Source of the DNA: Annulohypoxylon bovei var. microspora
Taxonomy: Eukaryota > Ascomycota > Sordariomycetes > Xylariales > Hypoxylaceae
DNA: 64,000 bases
Reading direction: 5' to 3'
Assembly (NCBI GenBank): GCA_022836615.1
Contig: MU405241.1
Span: 246,279 to 310,278 of the forward strand
Below are positions 47,500 through 57,659 of this stretch, piece after piece (position 1 is the stretch's first letter; every line of letters starts with the position of its first letter). The translations under genes were made by a program, and so were the position numbers. The notes beneath the pieces were generated by a model. That model was given only the letters and a program-made list of their open reading frames with translations. It had not been told where the DNA came from and did no database searches.

Positions 47500-49657
47500 G
47501 TTGCGAGTTAATAAAGGATAATCTAGATGATATCTAGGTACCTAGATGAAGATCGTACGGGCCTCGGGAGGAGATGTATCGTGGATAGGTCAGAATACAG
47601 AGAAAACTTGTCAAGCGTCCATCGTGTTTTAAAGTAAGAAGTAAATTTTATAACTTGAACTAGAAACATCACGTTGTGCGGTGAAAGGTCAAGAGCGGAA
47701 GGTCAAGAGCGGAAGGTCAAGAACGGAAGGTCGAAAACGGTAGTTAGCATATGTATTCTATCACGCTTACCGACAGTGGGTATCACGAACTCCCTGGTGA
47801 ACCGTGGATTAACTATATGTACGTACAGTATACTGATTGATTGATTTGATTAGATAGATTAGATTAGATCAAGCTTTTTCCCGAGATCGGGTGGACACGG
47901 TAAAATACCTCACCTACACGAGGGTCCAGCCAGGTCCAGCCCTTCAATGGTGGATTGTAGTTGCTTTCGACATGACAGTAGAGCTTTTGCCTTCCAACTT
48001 TTAAGCTACTGTTTGATTGCCATTTATGGTCATACGAATAATGATTGGTTATAACGACCCAGCAATGGATCTAGTGGAGAAGGAAGTCTCCTGCTCCGGA
48101 CTACTAGCCTTGCCTAGTGCTTCGATGGCATGGAAGGTCTACCTAGATATTGGAAGAACTTTCCGAACGAATGGGTAGGTACCCTTAGATTACCCAGGTA
48201 CGTACCTGCCTATAGATACATAACCTATAAACCCATGCTGCAATGAGCTGCTGCGCAATCTTTTAACGACAACGATGTCGCGATACTATCATACAGTGTG
48301 TTACATGAGAACTGCTTTGGAGCAAACGCGCTCATTTGTACTCGGCGATCCTGGTAATACAACGAACTTGATGGCGCTTGGCACCTCATGGACGATTGAG
48401 CATCCCGCGCATATTAGGGTAGGTAAATATAAGAAATGAGGTAACTTTAGGCAACATTCAAAGTTTCCCATTATGTTTACGAGGGGATGACATCTAGTCG
48501 CTACCTAATCATCTTCTATGGACGCTAAGCCTTCACGCTGTTCCTTGTAGCGCCCTAGAACCCCTGAAGGCAGTATTCTTGCTAAACTCACAAAAGGAAG
48601 ATATCTAATTCATGATTATGCACCTTCCCTAAAAGTTTGCGTATATGCAATCATGCCACGAGGGGTACCCGGACTCTCGTTATGCTATTGATAAGGAGTA
48701 ATGATAGGGTGGGCTCCGTATGTGATTCGGTAGCTGCTGGTCGGCTAGGACACTATACTCGGATGAATACGTAGAAGCGGAAATGGAGCAGGTATAGTAC
48801 ACATGTGAAGGCTAATACTCATTCGATACACAGGTATTATGGCGATATTGAAATGGCAGGCGGCCCAGTGTTGTAATCCTACCTACATATTAGAGGGTGA
48901 AGGAGAAGTTGATTCACTAGGGTGTATTCAAGAAAAGAGGTCGGAACTGTGTCTTTTCAACTGCCTTAACGAAGGTGAACACGTGCGGTATGTCTTGGGC
49001 AGACTGAATGATCTATACCTATCAGGTCTCGATGTGGAATTGCTATAGTGTCGTGAATAGCCAGATCATCTAGGATGAGACAGCACTCCAACACCATACC
49101 CCATCTAGCAAGTGACTGCGTCAGACCATGACTTGATACATGGTCTTTCCCGTATCATTTTATAGATCATATAGCAATTATTCAATTGACTACGGTGCGT
49201 GTATTCGAGTTGGATTCTCCAAAGTTGGACAATGCAGACCGTCTAGTTCAACATTTAACGTCCGCGCAACGAAGCAATTTAAGCTTAATTTGCTCTCGAA
49301 TCTGCTACACTAGAAACGAAAGAACTAAGCGAAGAAAACGGTAAAGTATATTACATGCTATGCTAGGTAGTGATCACGATCAAGAAACTCTTTTTCGCCT
49401 ACACACGCGAACGGAGGTACGAAATTTGCGCAAACTTGCTCGGACTTGACAGGACCCATACCTTTGTAAGACACGACCCCGGACTCCTGGGCCTTCCCAC
49501 AAACATCCGTTGAAGATTTAAGTTCACGCAATTGCCCTTACCAATGTTTCCACTGGATAAAATATCCAACCCAGCCGCCACTTCCCGGTGGTTCTGCAAT
49601 ATATCGGCACCAGTTGCGAGACGATTCATCCCACTCGTCTCTCCAACGGTGAACGAC
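47500..49657. promoter_or_regulatory. Shared upstream region of ferric reductase and Ctr transporter
   Basis: A 2.16-kb gap between the two divergent metal-uptake genes. It holds four 14-bp tandem repeats (47685-47740), GATT/GATTAG microsatellites (47846-47870) and two copies of TTTGCTC, the core of yeast Mac1 copper-response elements, at 48320-48326 (minus) and 49289-49295 (plus). The regulatory meaning is inferred. A short frame at 48839-49048 has no family signature and is not called. Confidence 0.4.
47685..47740. repeat. Four tandem 14-bp units
   Basis: Units are AAGGTCAAGAGCGG twice, AAGGTCAAGAACGG once and AAGGTCGAAAACGG once, directly abutting. They lie about 190 bp upstream of the ferric reductase start and may be an array of regulator sites. 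Confidence 0.9.
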
Positions 49658-50282
49658 ATGGCGACGGCGATGGACATGTCGGATACGCCGACTACAATGG
49701 ATATGGGAGAGATGGACGATTCTCCCATGGTGATGACCTTTTTCGTCTCATCCACGACGTCGCTCTTTTCGAAAGCGTGGACACCCACAACTTCAGCCCA
49801 ATATGCCGGCACTTGCATCTTCTTAGTGGTCCTCGCAGTTTTCATGCGCTTCATGCTAGCGCTGAAGCCAGTTCTCGAGAAGTCGCTATGGAATACAGCC
49901 GTCGGACCCGGGGGAGAGCTGATACCTGATGAGGAGGCTGGGTATCAAAAGGAAGACACGACGACTCGGTCACCTCTAAGGCGCGTCTACGGAGATATAC
50001 GAAAGCGCTGGGCTGCTTGGAGACTCAAGACTAGTCTGAGCAGAGCGTCCTTTGAACTCTCACTGGCGACCATCGGATACTTGCTGTAGGTTCCCGTCCT
50101 ATACCGAGAAATTCATCTTAGGCCTATGTTGTCCCCATTGCTAACAGGAGAATAGGATGCTAGCAGTTATGACGATGAATGTTGGTTACTTCCTAGCAGT
50201 TCTAGGAGGCCTCTTCCTGGGGACTTTCATCGTTGGGGATTTAGCGGCAGACAATTCCTTGTATCAAGATCATCATTGCTGA
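49658..50282 (+). CDS. Ctr family high-affinity copper transporter
   Basis: Three-span copper(I) transporter. Exon 1 is 49658-50085 and exon 2 is 50156-50282, giving 184 aa. The 70-bp intron (donor GTAGGT, TGCTAAC-type branch site) joins TIGYLL to MLAVMTMNVGYFLAVLGG. The N-terminus is rich in methionine motifs (MATAMDMSDTPTTMDMGEMD) that collect copper. Segment 1 is YAGTCIFLVVLAVFMRF. Segment 2 carries MLAVM, the MxxxM of the pore, and segment 3 has a GxxxG (GGLFLG). The tail ends in HHC, a Cys/His end common in Ctr proteins. The start at 49658 was chosen because the methionine cluster begins there; an in-frame ATG at 49544 would add 38 atypical residues. It is divergent from the ferric reductase gene. 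Confidence 0.94.
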
Positions 50283-51360
50283 TGGATAGTCTACCTAGGC
50301 GGGCAGCTATTTGCGTTCTCTAGACTGCGCAGACGAGGGAGGGATGAGTAATGGATATAATTGACGACTTGAGTAAGGAGGAATAGTAATGCTATAATTG
50401 ATATACATTTGACCTGATATATGGTAGAAAATGTTGAGTACCTAGGTAGATCTTGCGCGTCTTTTCCATTTAATGGAGCATCTGCTACTAATACATATCA
50501 TCGCGAAAAAGCTATCTGGGTAGTGGTTGTACCTGTCCAACATAATTAGCAATCGACTCATTTGTCCCTTTCTAATGAACTCACTATAGCAAGTCTCCTC
50601 GACGACCAATAACAGTCGTCATCTATCAAGTTTACCTTCCAATTCAATTACTCGACTATCTAGACCCAAACGAGCGGGCGTAGATTCTAGAACGTTGCCC
50701 CCTGACGTGGCTTATGCCGTGTAACACATCACTGGAAACAAACAGATATCTATCATGTAGGTTGTCGTCAACAGCCTAGAAACCAAAACGTTCTTATCGT
50801 CACCGGTCCGCGTAACGAGCGGGATGTTACAGCGCTGAAGGATTTAATTGAGTGCCGAGGCTCCACTTTGGGTGTCAGGGGCTTCCATAAGGTTCAAGAA
50901 ATAGATCATTTGTTCAAGATCTTCAGTCACAATGCCGGTAACCAATAGATAAGCTCGGATATCTAACCCATGGGCAATAACGACCACGTGGGGCTGCATG
51001 CGTTAGGCTCGCCTGGCGCATTCCCTTCTGCAGGTGCCTTGCAATGTTTCTTTTTCTATTCGCCGTCTCTATTCTTCACCTCTTACCTTACTGCTTCTAG
51101 ATATACTTCACGTAAGCCGCCTTTTGAGTCTCGACAATCCTCAACTCATCCCAAGGCTGGCTCGGAGTGGTGGAATTCGCCTACTTCAATAGGTACCATT
51201 TTTCTAGACAATTCGACCTCTTGTCGGGTATCTTGTCATATTTCTGCTTAGAAACTGCCCCGCCTTCCTCGTTACGAGCTTATTATTCTTCCGCGTTGTG
51301 GTAAATCACAGCTATTACAAGACCTAAGTTGAAGATTTCTGATTTGTAGACGATAATAAA
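50283..51360. other. Intergenic, no gene recognised
   Basis: About 1.1 kb. It includes a TACCTAGGTA copy (50439-50448). The frame at 50970-51251 ends before the HD gene and has a pyrimidine-rich, leader-like composition, so it is taken as upstream sequence of that gene. Confidence 0.55.
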
Positions 51361-52268
51361 ATGTCTTCTCATATTGGAAGTGGTAGCAAGGAGAGTCTTG
51401 GTGAGTGCGGCCCTTTTTCATACTAGGCAAGTTCAGCTTGTCTAAACGGAATACCTCTGCAGATCCTGGCGTTGTAATTACCCCCAAGATTTCGGAACCT
51501 TGGTCAGTCGAAAAGGTGTTGGCGGTAATTCACCCTGAAGCGCCTGCCGAAGAGTCCAGTTCGCCGCTCCCCTTCTTTCACATCCTTGAGCGATTGAAGA
51601 CGGGCAAACGAGAGGGATGGCGGCGATTCGGTATCAATAGGTGAAGTGCTCGGGTTCGATACTAGGTAATAGCGAGTACTAATAATGGGGATAGAGGAGA
51701 ATCAATCGCCGACCACATGTATCGCATGTCGTTGATGACCCTTCTGTGCCCCCCGACGCTTGCGCCCAAGGTCGACCTTAACAAGTGCATGAAGATGTGC
51801 CTCATTCACGATATGGCCGAGTCGCTTGTGGGAGACATTACACCTGTAGACGGCGTCCCGAAACCGGAGAAGAGCCGTCGCGAGGCCGAGACGATGGACT
51901 ACATTTCCAAGAATCTACTAGGCAAGGTATATGGAGGTCTCGCAGGACAAGATATCCGAGCTATCTGGCAGGAGTACGAAGACTCGAAAACAATAGACAG
52001 CCTGTTTGTTCACGACATTGACAAGATGGAATTGCTACTGCAGATGGTGGAGTATGAGAAGCGAGTGGATAAGCGCCTCGACCTTGGCGAGTTCGCGTAT
52101 GTGGCGACCAAGGTAGTTCTGCCGGAAACGCAAGAGTGGGCGAAGGAGATCCTCAAGGAGCGCGATGATTTTTGGGGTCCGAAAGCGCACGTCCACGGTG
52201 AAGCTGGGGTGAATGGCGGTGTGAAGGAGGGTACGTCTCAGGGCCAAGATGCCTATTACTCCAAATAA
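51361..52268 (+). CDS. HD-domain phosphohydrolase (HDDC2/YfbR-type nucleotidase)
   Basis: A metal-dependent HD-domain protein of the HDDC2/yeast YGL101W-YBR242W family, thought to be 5'-deoxyribonucleotidases. Exons are 51361-51400, 51463-51640 and 51695-52268, giving 263 aa. The first exon encodes MSSHIGSGSKESL. Splicing restores the N-terminal helix ILERLKTGKREGWRRFGINR followed by GESIADHMYRMSLMTLL, which contains the first metal His. The HD pair is in CLIHDMAESLVGDITP and the distal Asp in VHDIDKMELLLQMVEYE. The family motif EYEDSKT is also present. The tail after about residue 235 is Gly-rich and nonconserved. Intron 2 ends with a TACTAAT branch site close to the acceptor. Confidence 0.94.
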
Positions 52269-53827
52269 GGGGTCGGTCTGAAAAGGGGTCTGATACAGCG
52301 ATATGTATGTGAAGCATGATATTGACTCGGGATTAGTATCTAAGATTTTGGTCGATTTTTGGCTTGATGTCGGACATAAAGGGTTATCACAGTGAACGGG
52401 TAGAACGGGATGGGAACTTCGGAATGGTCGGCATATCTAGATAGAGACGAAACTTATGGTTATGATTAATAACGACATATTACCATTATACTTCTGTGTT
52501 GAAACCAAGTCTCTCTCAATCCTCGAAGTATATCATTCATCTAAAAGAGTGAAAAAAAATGAATAAGAGGAAGAGACATAGTTGGTTATTCATCAGTTGG
52601 TATTTACCTAAACAGTCAGATGAATGTATTTTCGTTCGTGCCCCGCGATGCCCCACTATATTAAATCCGGGACCCTAGTCCACTAGTGGCATTAGCCTTA
52701 ATCGATAGCACCGCTCTGACCAACTCCGCATGGCTGTTCTGTTGACTTTGCAAACTTCTTTTATTCACAAACGATTCTGACCCGGCAACGAACGAGTCTA
52801 GGGTGATCTCAACAATCTAAAGCTTGCCCAGGTATCTAAAATCAAAGTTCATCCATCCCTATCCCCATCATCAACATTCAGGGTCCAAGTGTCTAAGACT
52901 CTAGAATTCCAGAATTTCCGAATTATACTGCTATAATCTCCAATCTTGCACATCTTCAATCCAACCACTTTAGTACAAGTATTTCATCATTTTATTAGCT
53001 GTCGCATTGCCACGTTCGTACTGGATACCTTTCGTCATACGGGCCAGCGGATTCCTGCTAAACAAGTAAATGTCTGTCATCGCATCTCGGTAACTCGGCC
53101 GCGGAATTGTACCTCGATTACAATCTCATTATATGATCCCCGAGTCCTATTTACATACCTCGCTATCACTTTAGTATAATCTAGACGTGAAGCTTAGGTA
53201 TCCAGTTATCCAGGCAGTCGTGAGCTAAAGAGTGAGACAAGAGCCACCACACCAACATCTAAAGAGGTTCCCCGATTGGCAATTCGATCCCTTGCGAGCG
53301 TCGTCACACAGCCTTAGACAATTACTAGCAGGGTACGCCCCGAGACCACGCGAACTCAAAAAGAGGCTTGTGATCACGAGCTCCAAATTTATCCCACCCT
53401 CCTTCATCGCTTTCTTTTTCTTTCCTGTCATCTTCCTCAAGTCTTCCAAGACAACCTACGCCAGCGACAGCAACGTCGTTTGCGTTGCGTCGAAAATACC
53501 TGTACGACGACATAACAACACGACGAACAATAGCAACAAAGTGCGCAAACAATCGTCATCTATTGATCCTCGGCTTTTTTTCCAGCTGCTGACGCTTTGT
53601 CATCGTCAATACTATCATGCTTTGATAACAAACGAATTGTCATCCCGTCTTATCGAATCCCGAATCCATAAGCACTTATCATCTTCTAAAGAATAGCGGT
53701 CTCACAAAGTTTCGCGCATCTTTCCTAACTTGCCATTAATCCAAAAAAATTCATCCGAGCACAGTAACGAATTTTCCATCCCGAATAATTATTCACCGCT
53801 TTTATCTCGAATTTTGCGTCCATAAAA
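52269..53827. other. Intergenic and probable 5' leader
   Basis: About 1.6 kb. The right half is rich in pyrimidine tracts and probably is the promoter and 5' UTR of the gene at 53828. A frame at 53232-53696 lacks domain signatures and has no ATG start. No RNA gene was seen. Confidence 0.55.
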
Positions 53828-55348
53828 ATGTCATTCGGACCACAGGTCGTCATGCCTGGTGCGTTCCACTTTGAAGCTCCTAATGGTACTCCCTTGTCAG
53901 GTGTCCACCCTGGCATGTTCCGACCTCCTATATCATCGTCTCCCTCTAGCTCTACGTATATGGGGAAATCTACTGGGAACTTTTACTACTCTGATGCGAC
54001 GACACCCGGCCAGAATACGAAGAGAAAGAGACGGGGCTACGGAGAATACACACCTATGAATGATGCAAGACTGGATTTCGATGGCGCGCAGGAGGAAAAG
54101 ACCGAGATGAATAGATATCTCGGGGAAGGAGAGAGACGATATGTTCTAGCCGGCCACATGGAGTCCCCGAATGGAGTGGCTCCTACGGATATCAACGATG
54201 GACTGGAGGATAGTGTTTATTCTGACATTGACTATAGGCGTGTGCTAGCCTCTAAACGCCCACACACCGAGATCGAGTCATCTACAGACCACGCAGCCCT
54301 GGCGCCACCGTTTTCCTCCCAGTCGCAACAGCCTAATGGATGGGGCTCTTTTGCTTTAAATACACTCGGTGGAGTTGTTGGCAAGGTATTCGATTTCTGT
54401 ACTGTTGGTGTATTCCGTGGCTTCTACGCAGGAGGAGGGGAAGGGTATGATATGAGAACATCGCCTGGTCAACTCTCAACTTCAAACGGTCAAATTTGGT
54501 GTAATGAACACGATATCCCCACACTCCCAAGTTTAGACCCTACCGCGACACCTAGCGGGTTTCCACAGTCGGACTATTCCCCATTCCATTACGAGCGAGA
54601 AACGCCGGAGTCAACACCCCCGCCGGCGGCAAAGAGGCGTCAAATTAACGATGGATTTCCCGGAGATGAAGGTCTTGGTAGGAATTGGGTCATGGTCCAG
54701 GAGCAGTCCGAGAATACGAGACCGCAGAGTAGAGCATCGAAAGCACCTACAGGTTACACGCCTCAGCACACTTTTCCTCCGGTTCTTCGCCGCCGTATTG
54801 GCAGGCCTGTAAGCCGAGTGAGTACCCCAAGTTATGCTCGACGTCAGTCTGGTAGGATAAGCCATGCCGGATCCGTGTGCCTGCCGAGCCGAGAGTCGGC
54901 AAGTTTTGCTTCTCCTCGAGCTCAATCCCCTGTCCCATCATATACCCCTAGCAGAATTCCGATTCCGAGCCGACCGCAAACGCCCATCACTATATCGCCT
55001 ACTCGTCTTTCCCAACATCCTTCTTATATTCCTAGCCCTAGCGTCCAACCGAACCGTAGTCACCGGAGGAATCATAGTACGACTTCAGCCGCGGCGACGC
55101 CGTCAGGCCAGGTAAAAAGACGCGACTCGGTGCAGGAGTTAGGGGATAACAGCCCTCGATTAGATGCTGAAGCGAAGAACTTGGCAGCTAAGAGACTCCA
55201 AGAGGAGATGGAGACTGACTGGAAGATGAATGACCTCAATACCAGGTTACGAGATATGATCCGACAGGGGAAGGAGGCTCTTGGGACTACGATCGAGGTT
55301 GATGGGGACGGCGACATAGGAGGTCTGGATCCATGGGAGAGCGAGTGA
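53828..55348 (+). CDS. Uncharacterised protein, mostly disordered
   Basis: A 506-aa single-exon protein whose family I do not recognise by name. It starts MSFGPQVVMPGAFHFEAPNG. Most of it is Ser/Pro/Arg-rich disorder, with a basic KRKRRGYGEYTP near residue 60 that could be a nuclear localisation signal. One compact hydrophobic, aromatic stretch stands out at about residues 175-210 (GSFALNTLGGVVGKVFDFC followed by VGVFRGFYAGGG), likely an amphipathic or membrane-binding segment. The C-terminus has a charged helix (EMETDWKMNDLNTRLRDMIR). The long uninterrupted frame and clear ATG support it as a real gene. Nuclear or membrane-associated location is a guess. Confidence 0.85.
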   Translation: MSFGPQVVMPGAFHFEAPNGTPLSGVHPGMFRPPISSSPSSSTYMGKSTGNFYYSDATTPGQNTKRKRRGYGEYTPMNDARLDFDGAQEEKTEMNRYLGEGERRYVLAGHMESPNGVAPTDINDGLEDSVYSDIDYRRVLASKRPHTEIESSTDHAALAPPFSSQSQQPNGWGSFALNTLGGVVGKVFDFCTVGVFRGFYAGGGEGYDMRTSPGQLSTSNGQIWCNEHDIPTLPSLDPTATPSGFPQSDYSPFHYERETPESTPPPAAKRRQINDGFPGDEGLGRNWVMVQEQSENTRPQSRASKAPTGYTPQHTFPPVLRRRIGRPVSRVSTPSYARRQSGRISHAGSVCLPSRESASFASPRAQSPVPSYTPSRIPIPSRPQTPITISPTRLSQHPSYIPSPSVQPNRSHRRNHSTTSAAATPSGQVKRRDSVQELGDNSPRLDAEAKNLAAKRLQEEMETDWKMNDLNTRLRDMIRQGKEALGTTIEVDGDGDIGGLDPWESE

Positions 55349-56357
55349 AGAAAGATATGTCTAAACAGCGACAAATTCTTGATGGTTCTATTTCATGGCT
55401 ATAATGGATAAGGCTGCGGGGCTGATGATGTGTGCTAGCACCTGACAAAACCGGCGTTTTCGGGATATTTGTTTGTCTGTTTTTAGAGCCATGATTCGAC
55501 GCGGATACGATACCAACTTTCACGTTTCTTACCTCGGCTGGAATTCCAGCACCTCCTTAGATACAGCTACACGCTCCAGGTATCCCTTGGGTTTTGGAGT
55601 CGGCGATTTATGCAAAGTTTTAATGATTGCAATACGAGCTACTTGATGTCACAAGCTTACTTTTTCGATTCAATGTTAACTAAGGCTTTCTAATACTAAA
55701 TATTTAGCGTTATAGCTGTCCTTTTACTTCGCTCTGGGCTTTTCTATGCATCGCGGATCAGGAGCATATCGACACCAACTGTGTATGGCCAGGAAATATT
55801 CAGTTGTTGAGATGTAAATACGCAACGACGAGATTTTGATCAGAGAGAACACGTCCGAAACCCTGACGCAAAGATCGACTGTTTATACTGCACTAAGTCT
55901 ATGGATCAGAGCAGGTATCATTCGTGGCTACCTACCTAGGTAAGTAAGGTAACATCGTAACGAGAACCGTTGCAACATTTACAGCCGAGCTGAGTCCTAA
56001 ATGATTCATGGTAGTCACAGTCAACTTTTGATTCAAGCAAACCATTTCTTTACTTTACGACCAGAACAGCTTCTTTATATCCGACTTCAGTACTTAACAA
56101 TGAAGTTGTTCGATGTAAAAGTTGCATGCGATACCCAAATATCATCATCTTTACAGGTTCTTGCCCATCACTCTATCCTCATCTACGAATACATTGACCT
56201 TCATTTAAAGTACCAGATATAGATATTATCTATACCACGACCCTGTCATCATCAAGGTTCCCACACAAGTAAATCTGCGACCTACTCGCCCAGGGTAGGT
56301 AGCTAGTGTGATCCGACATCCCCTTAGATTTACAGAGCAATCGAAAGCGAAGAAACA
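55349..56357. other. Intergenic, no gene recognised
   Basis: About 1 kb with one TACCTAGGTA copy (55933-55942). No coding signature was seen. Confidence 0.55.
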
Positions 56358-56579
56358 ATGGGCCAACATCACAGTAGACGGGAAGACGGGCATAAAAGCA
56401 AAGATATACCTAAATGCTATATAATACAAGAACAGCAATGGGTCTTCCAAGACCCCTCTAGCAGTTCATTCACCTACTCCCCTATCTTCACACATGACCG
56501 CAATGCAAAAGTTTGTACAACGGAAATCTTAAATCTGCACAAGAGACCGTATTGGGAACGGTTGATTTGGACGCAGTAG
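56358..56579 (+). CDS. Candidate small protein with N-myristoylation motif (1)
   Basis: A 73-aa frame beginning MGQHHSRREDGHKSK. Gly2 and Ser6 fit the N-myristoylation consensus, with basic residues after it, the pattern of a membrane anchor. No domain is recognisable and there is no supporting neighbour. A second such frame (57189-57395) starts with the same nine bases, ATGGGCCAA. It may be chance. Confidence 0.3.
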   Translation: MGQHHSRREDGHKSKDIPKCYIIQEQQWVFQDPSSSSFTYSPIFTHDRNAKVCTTEILNLHKRPYWERLIWTQ

Positions 56580-57188
56580 CTAGATGGAAGAGGGGGAGGG
56601 GGAGGGAATGATAATCGCGACACGTCCGATAGGCGTTGGTAATATATGAATAATACTTTCGCTGAGGCGTATATACGATGTTTGATTAGGTGAGCGAATG
56701 ATATTTGATTCTATTTAGAAATATGTGCTTTTTTCTTGCACTTTGGTCAAGCGACGGCTGACTTACAAGTTCAAATTCAAGGAAATTCAGGGGGGGTATA
56801 AAACGGCAAGACTCCAGGGCTAACTGTGGGTACCTACGAGTGTTAATAGGTAGCAGGCACCTGAGCAATCACTTACTCATCCAGATATATCCTAGATGAA
56901 TCATACTCGTAACCCTTTTACAATATTCACGACACAGTCCTCTCGAAATTAGGGTAACAGGAAATCTACCTTTAGGTACCTAGGTAGGTACCCGGGCATA
57001 TATGTAGTTCTTCTCTGTTCATTCTTTCCATCTTGCACCCAACACGCTTCTCGTTTCTCCCAACTTCAATGCCAACGGGGCGAAATTTCCAAGAACCTAC
57101 TCCTATTGCGCCATCCATGATCTTGAAAGATTCACAGTGCACCTTCAGCCGAATCTCATAGGATAATAATAGTGCCGAAGACGATAGA
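56580..57188. other. Intergenic between two candidate small genes
   Basis: About 600 bp, with a TACCTAGGTA copy at 56977-56986 embedded in a run of TAGGTA units. Nothing coding was recognised. Confidence 0.5.
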
Positions 57189-57395
57189 ATGGGCCAAATA
57201 TTTAGCAAGAACAAGACCAAGCGTGCAAACCGCGCAAGACGCTCAAAGCGTGGAAAACATCATGCGAGTTACAGGCGCGATCCGGATTTAGGAGGGGCAA
57301 CGGCAGGTTACCAAACGCCTGTTGAGCTAAGACCCTCTGTTAGCGAAGAGGCGGGATATACTGTCGTGGGGAACACCCTTGTGCGCAATACCTAG
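57189..57395 (+). CDS. Candidate small basic protein with N-myristoylation motif (2)
   Basis: A 68-aa frame starting MGQIFSKNKTKRANRARRSK. Gly2, Ser6 and Lys7 match the N-myristoylation consensus closely, and the following lysine/arginine cluster is the usual companion for membrane binding. The rest is polar with no domain. The composition looks more protein-like than the partner at 56358. Confidence 0.4.
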   Translation: MGQIFSKNKTKRANRARRSKRGKHHASYRRDPDLGGATAGYQTPVELRPSVSEEAGYTVVGNTLVRNT

Positions 57396-57659
57396 CCGAG
57401 AGCTGGGTACTGAATAATGATAGGGGGAAAAAGTCTGATACGTCCAGAAAATGTCGCTGGGGAAGTGAGGAAAGAAATAACGAATAATTGACTTAGATTT
57501 GCCAACGCATTTTGCGCTTCGAAATGTCTCGTAAAATTACTGGGGCTAAAAAATTGCCCCAGTTTACGACTTTTTTTGTGATTTCTTTGGTCATTGTCAT
57601 CTTTTGAACTCCCATCTAACCTCACAATCTACTGTAAGAACCCAATACCTGCCGCCACG

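Noticed and set aside
48839..49048. A 69-aa ATG-initiated frame between the reductase and Ctr genes
   Set aside because: No signature, and it lies in the promoter gap with no coding bias that I can see.
50970..51251. A 93-aa frame before the HD-domain gene
   Set aside because: No domain; it precedes the ATG at 51361 and resembles the pyrimidine-rich leaders of other genes here.
53232..53696. A 154-aa frame upstream of the gene at 53828
   Set aside because: It has no ATG start, a homopolymer-rich composition and leader-like pyrimidine tracts; taken as 5' UTR or promoter.
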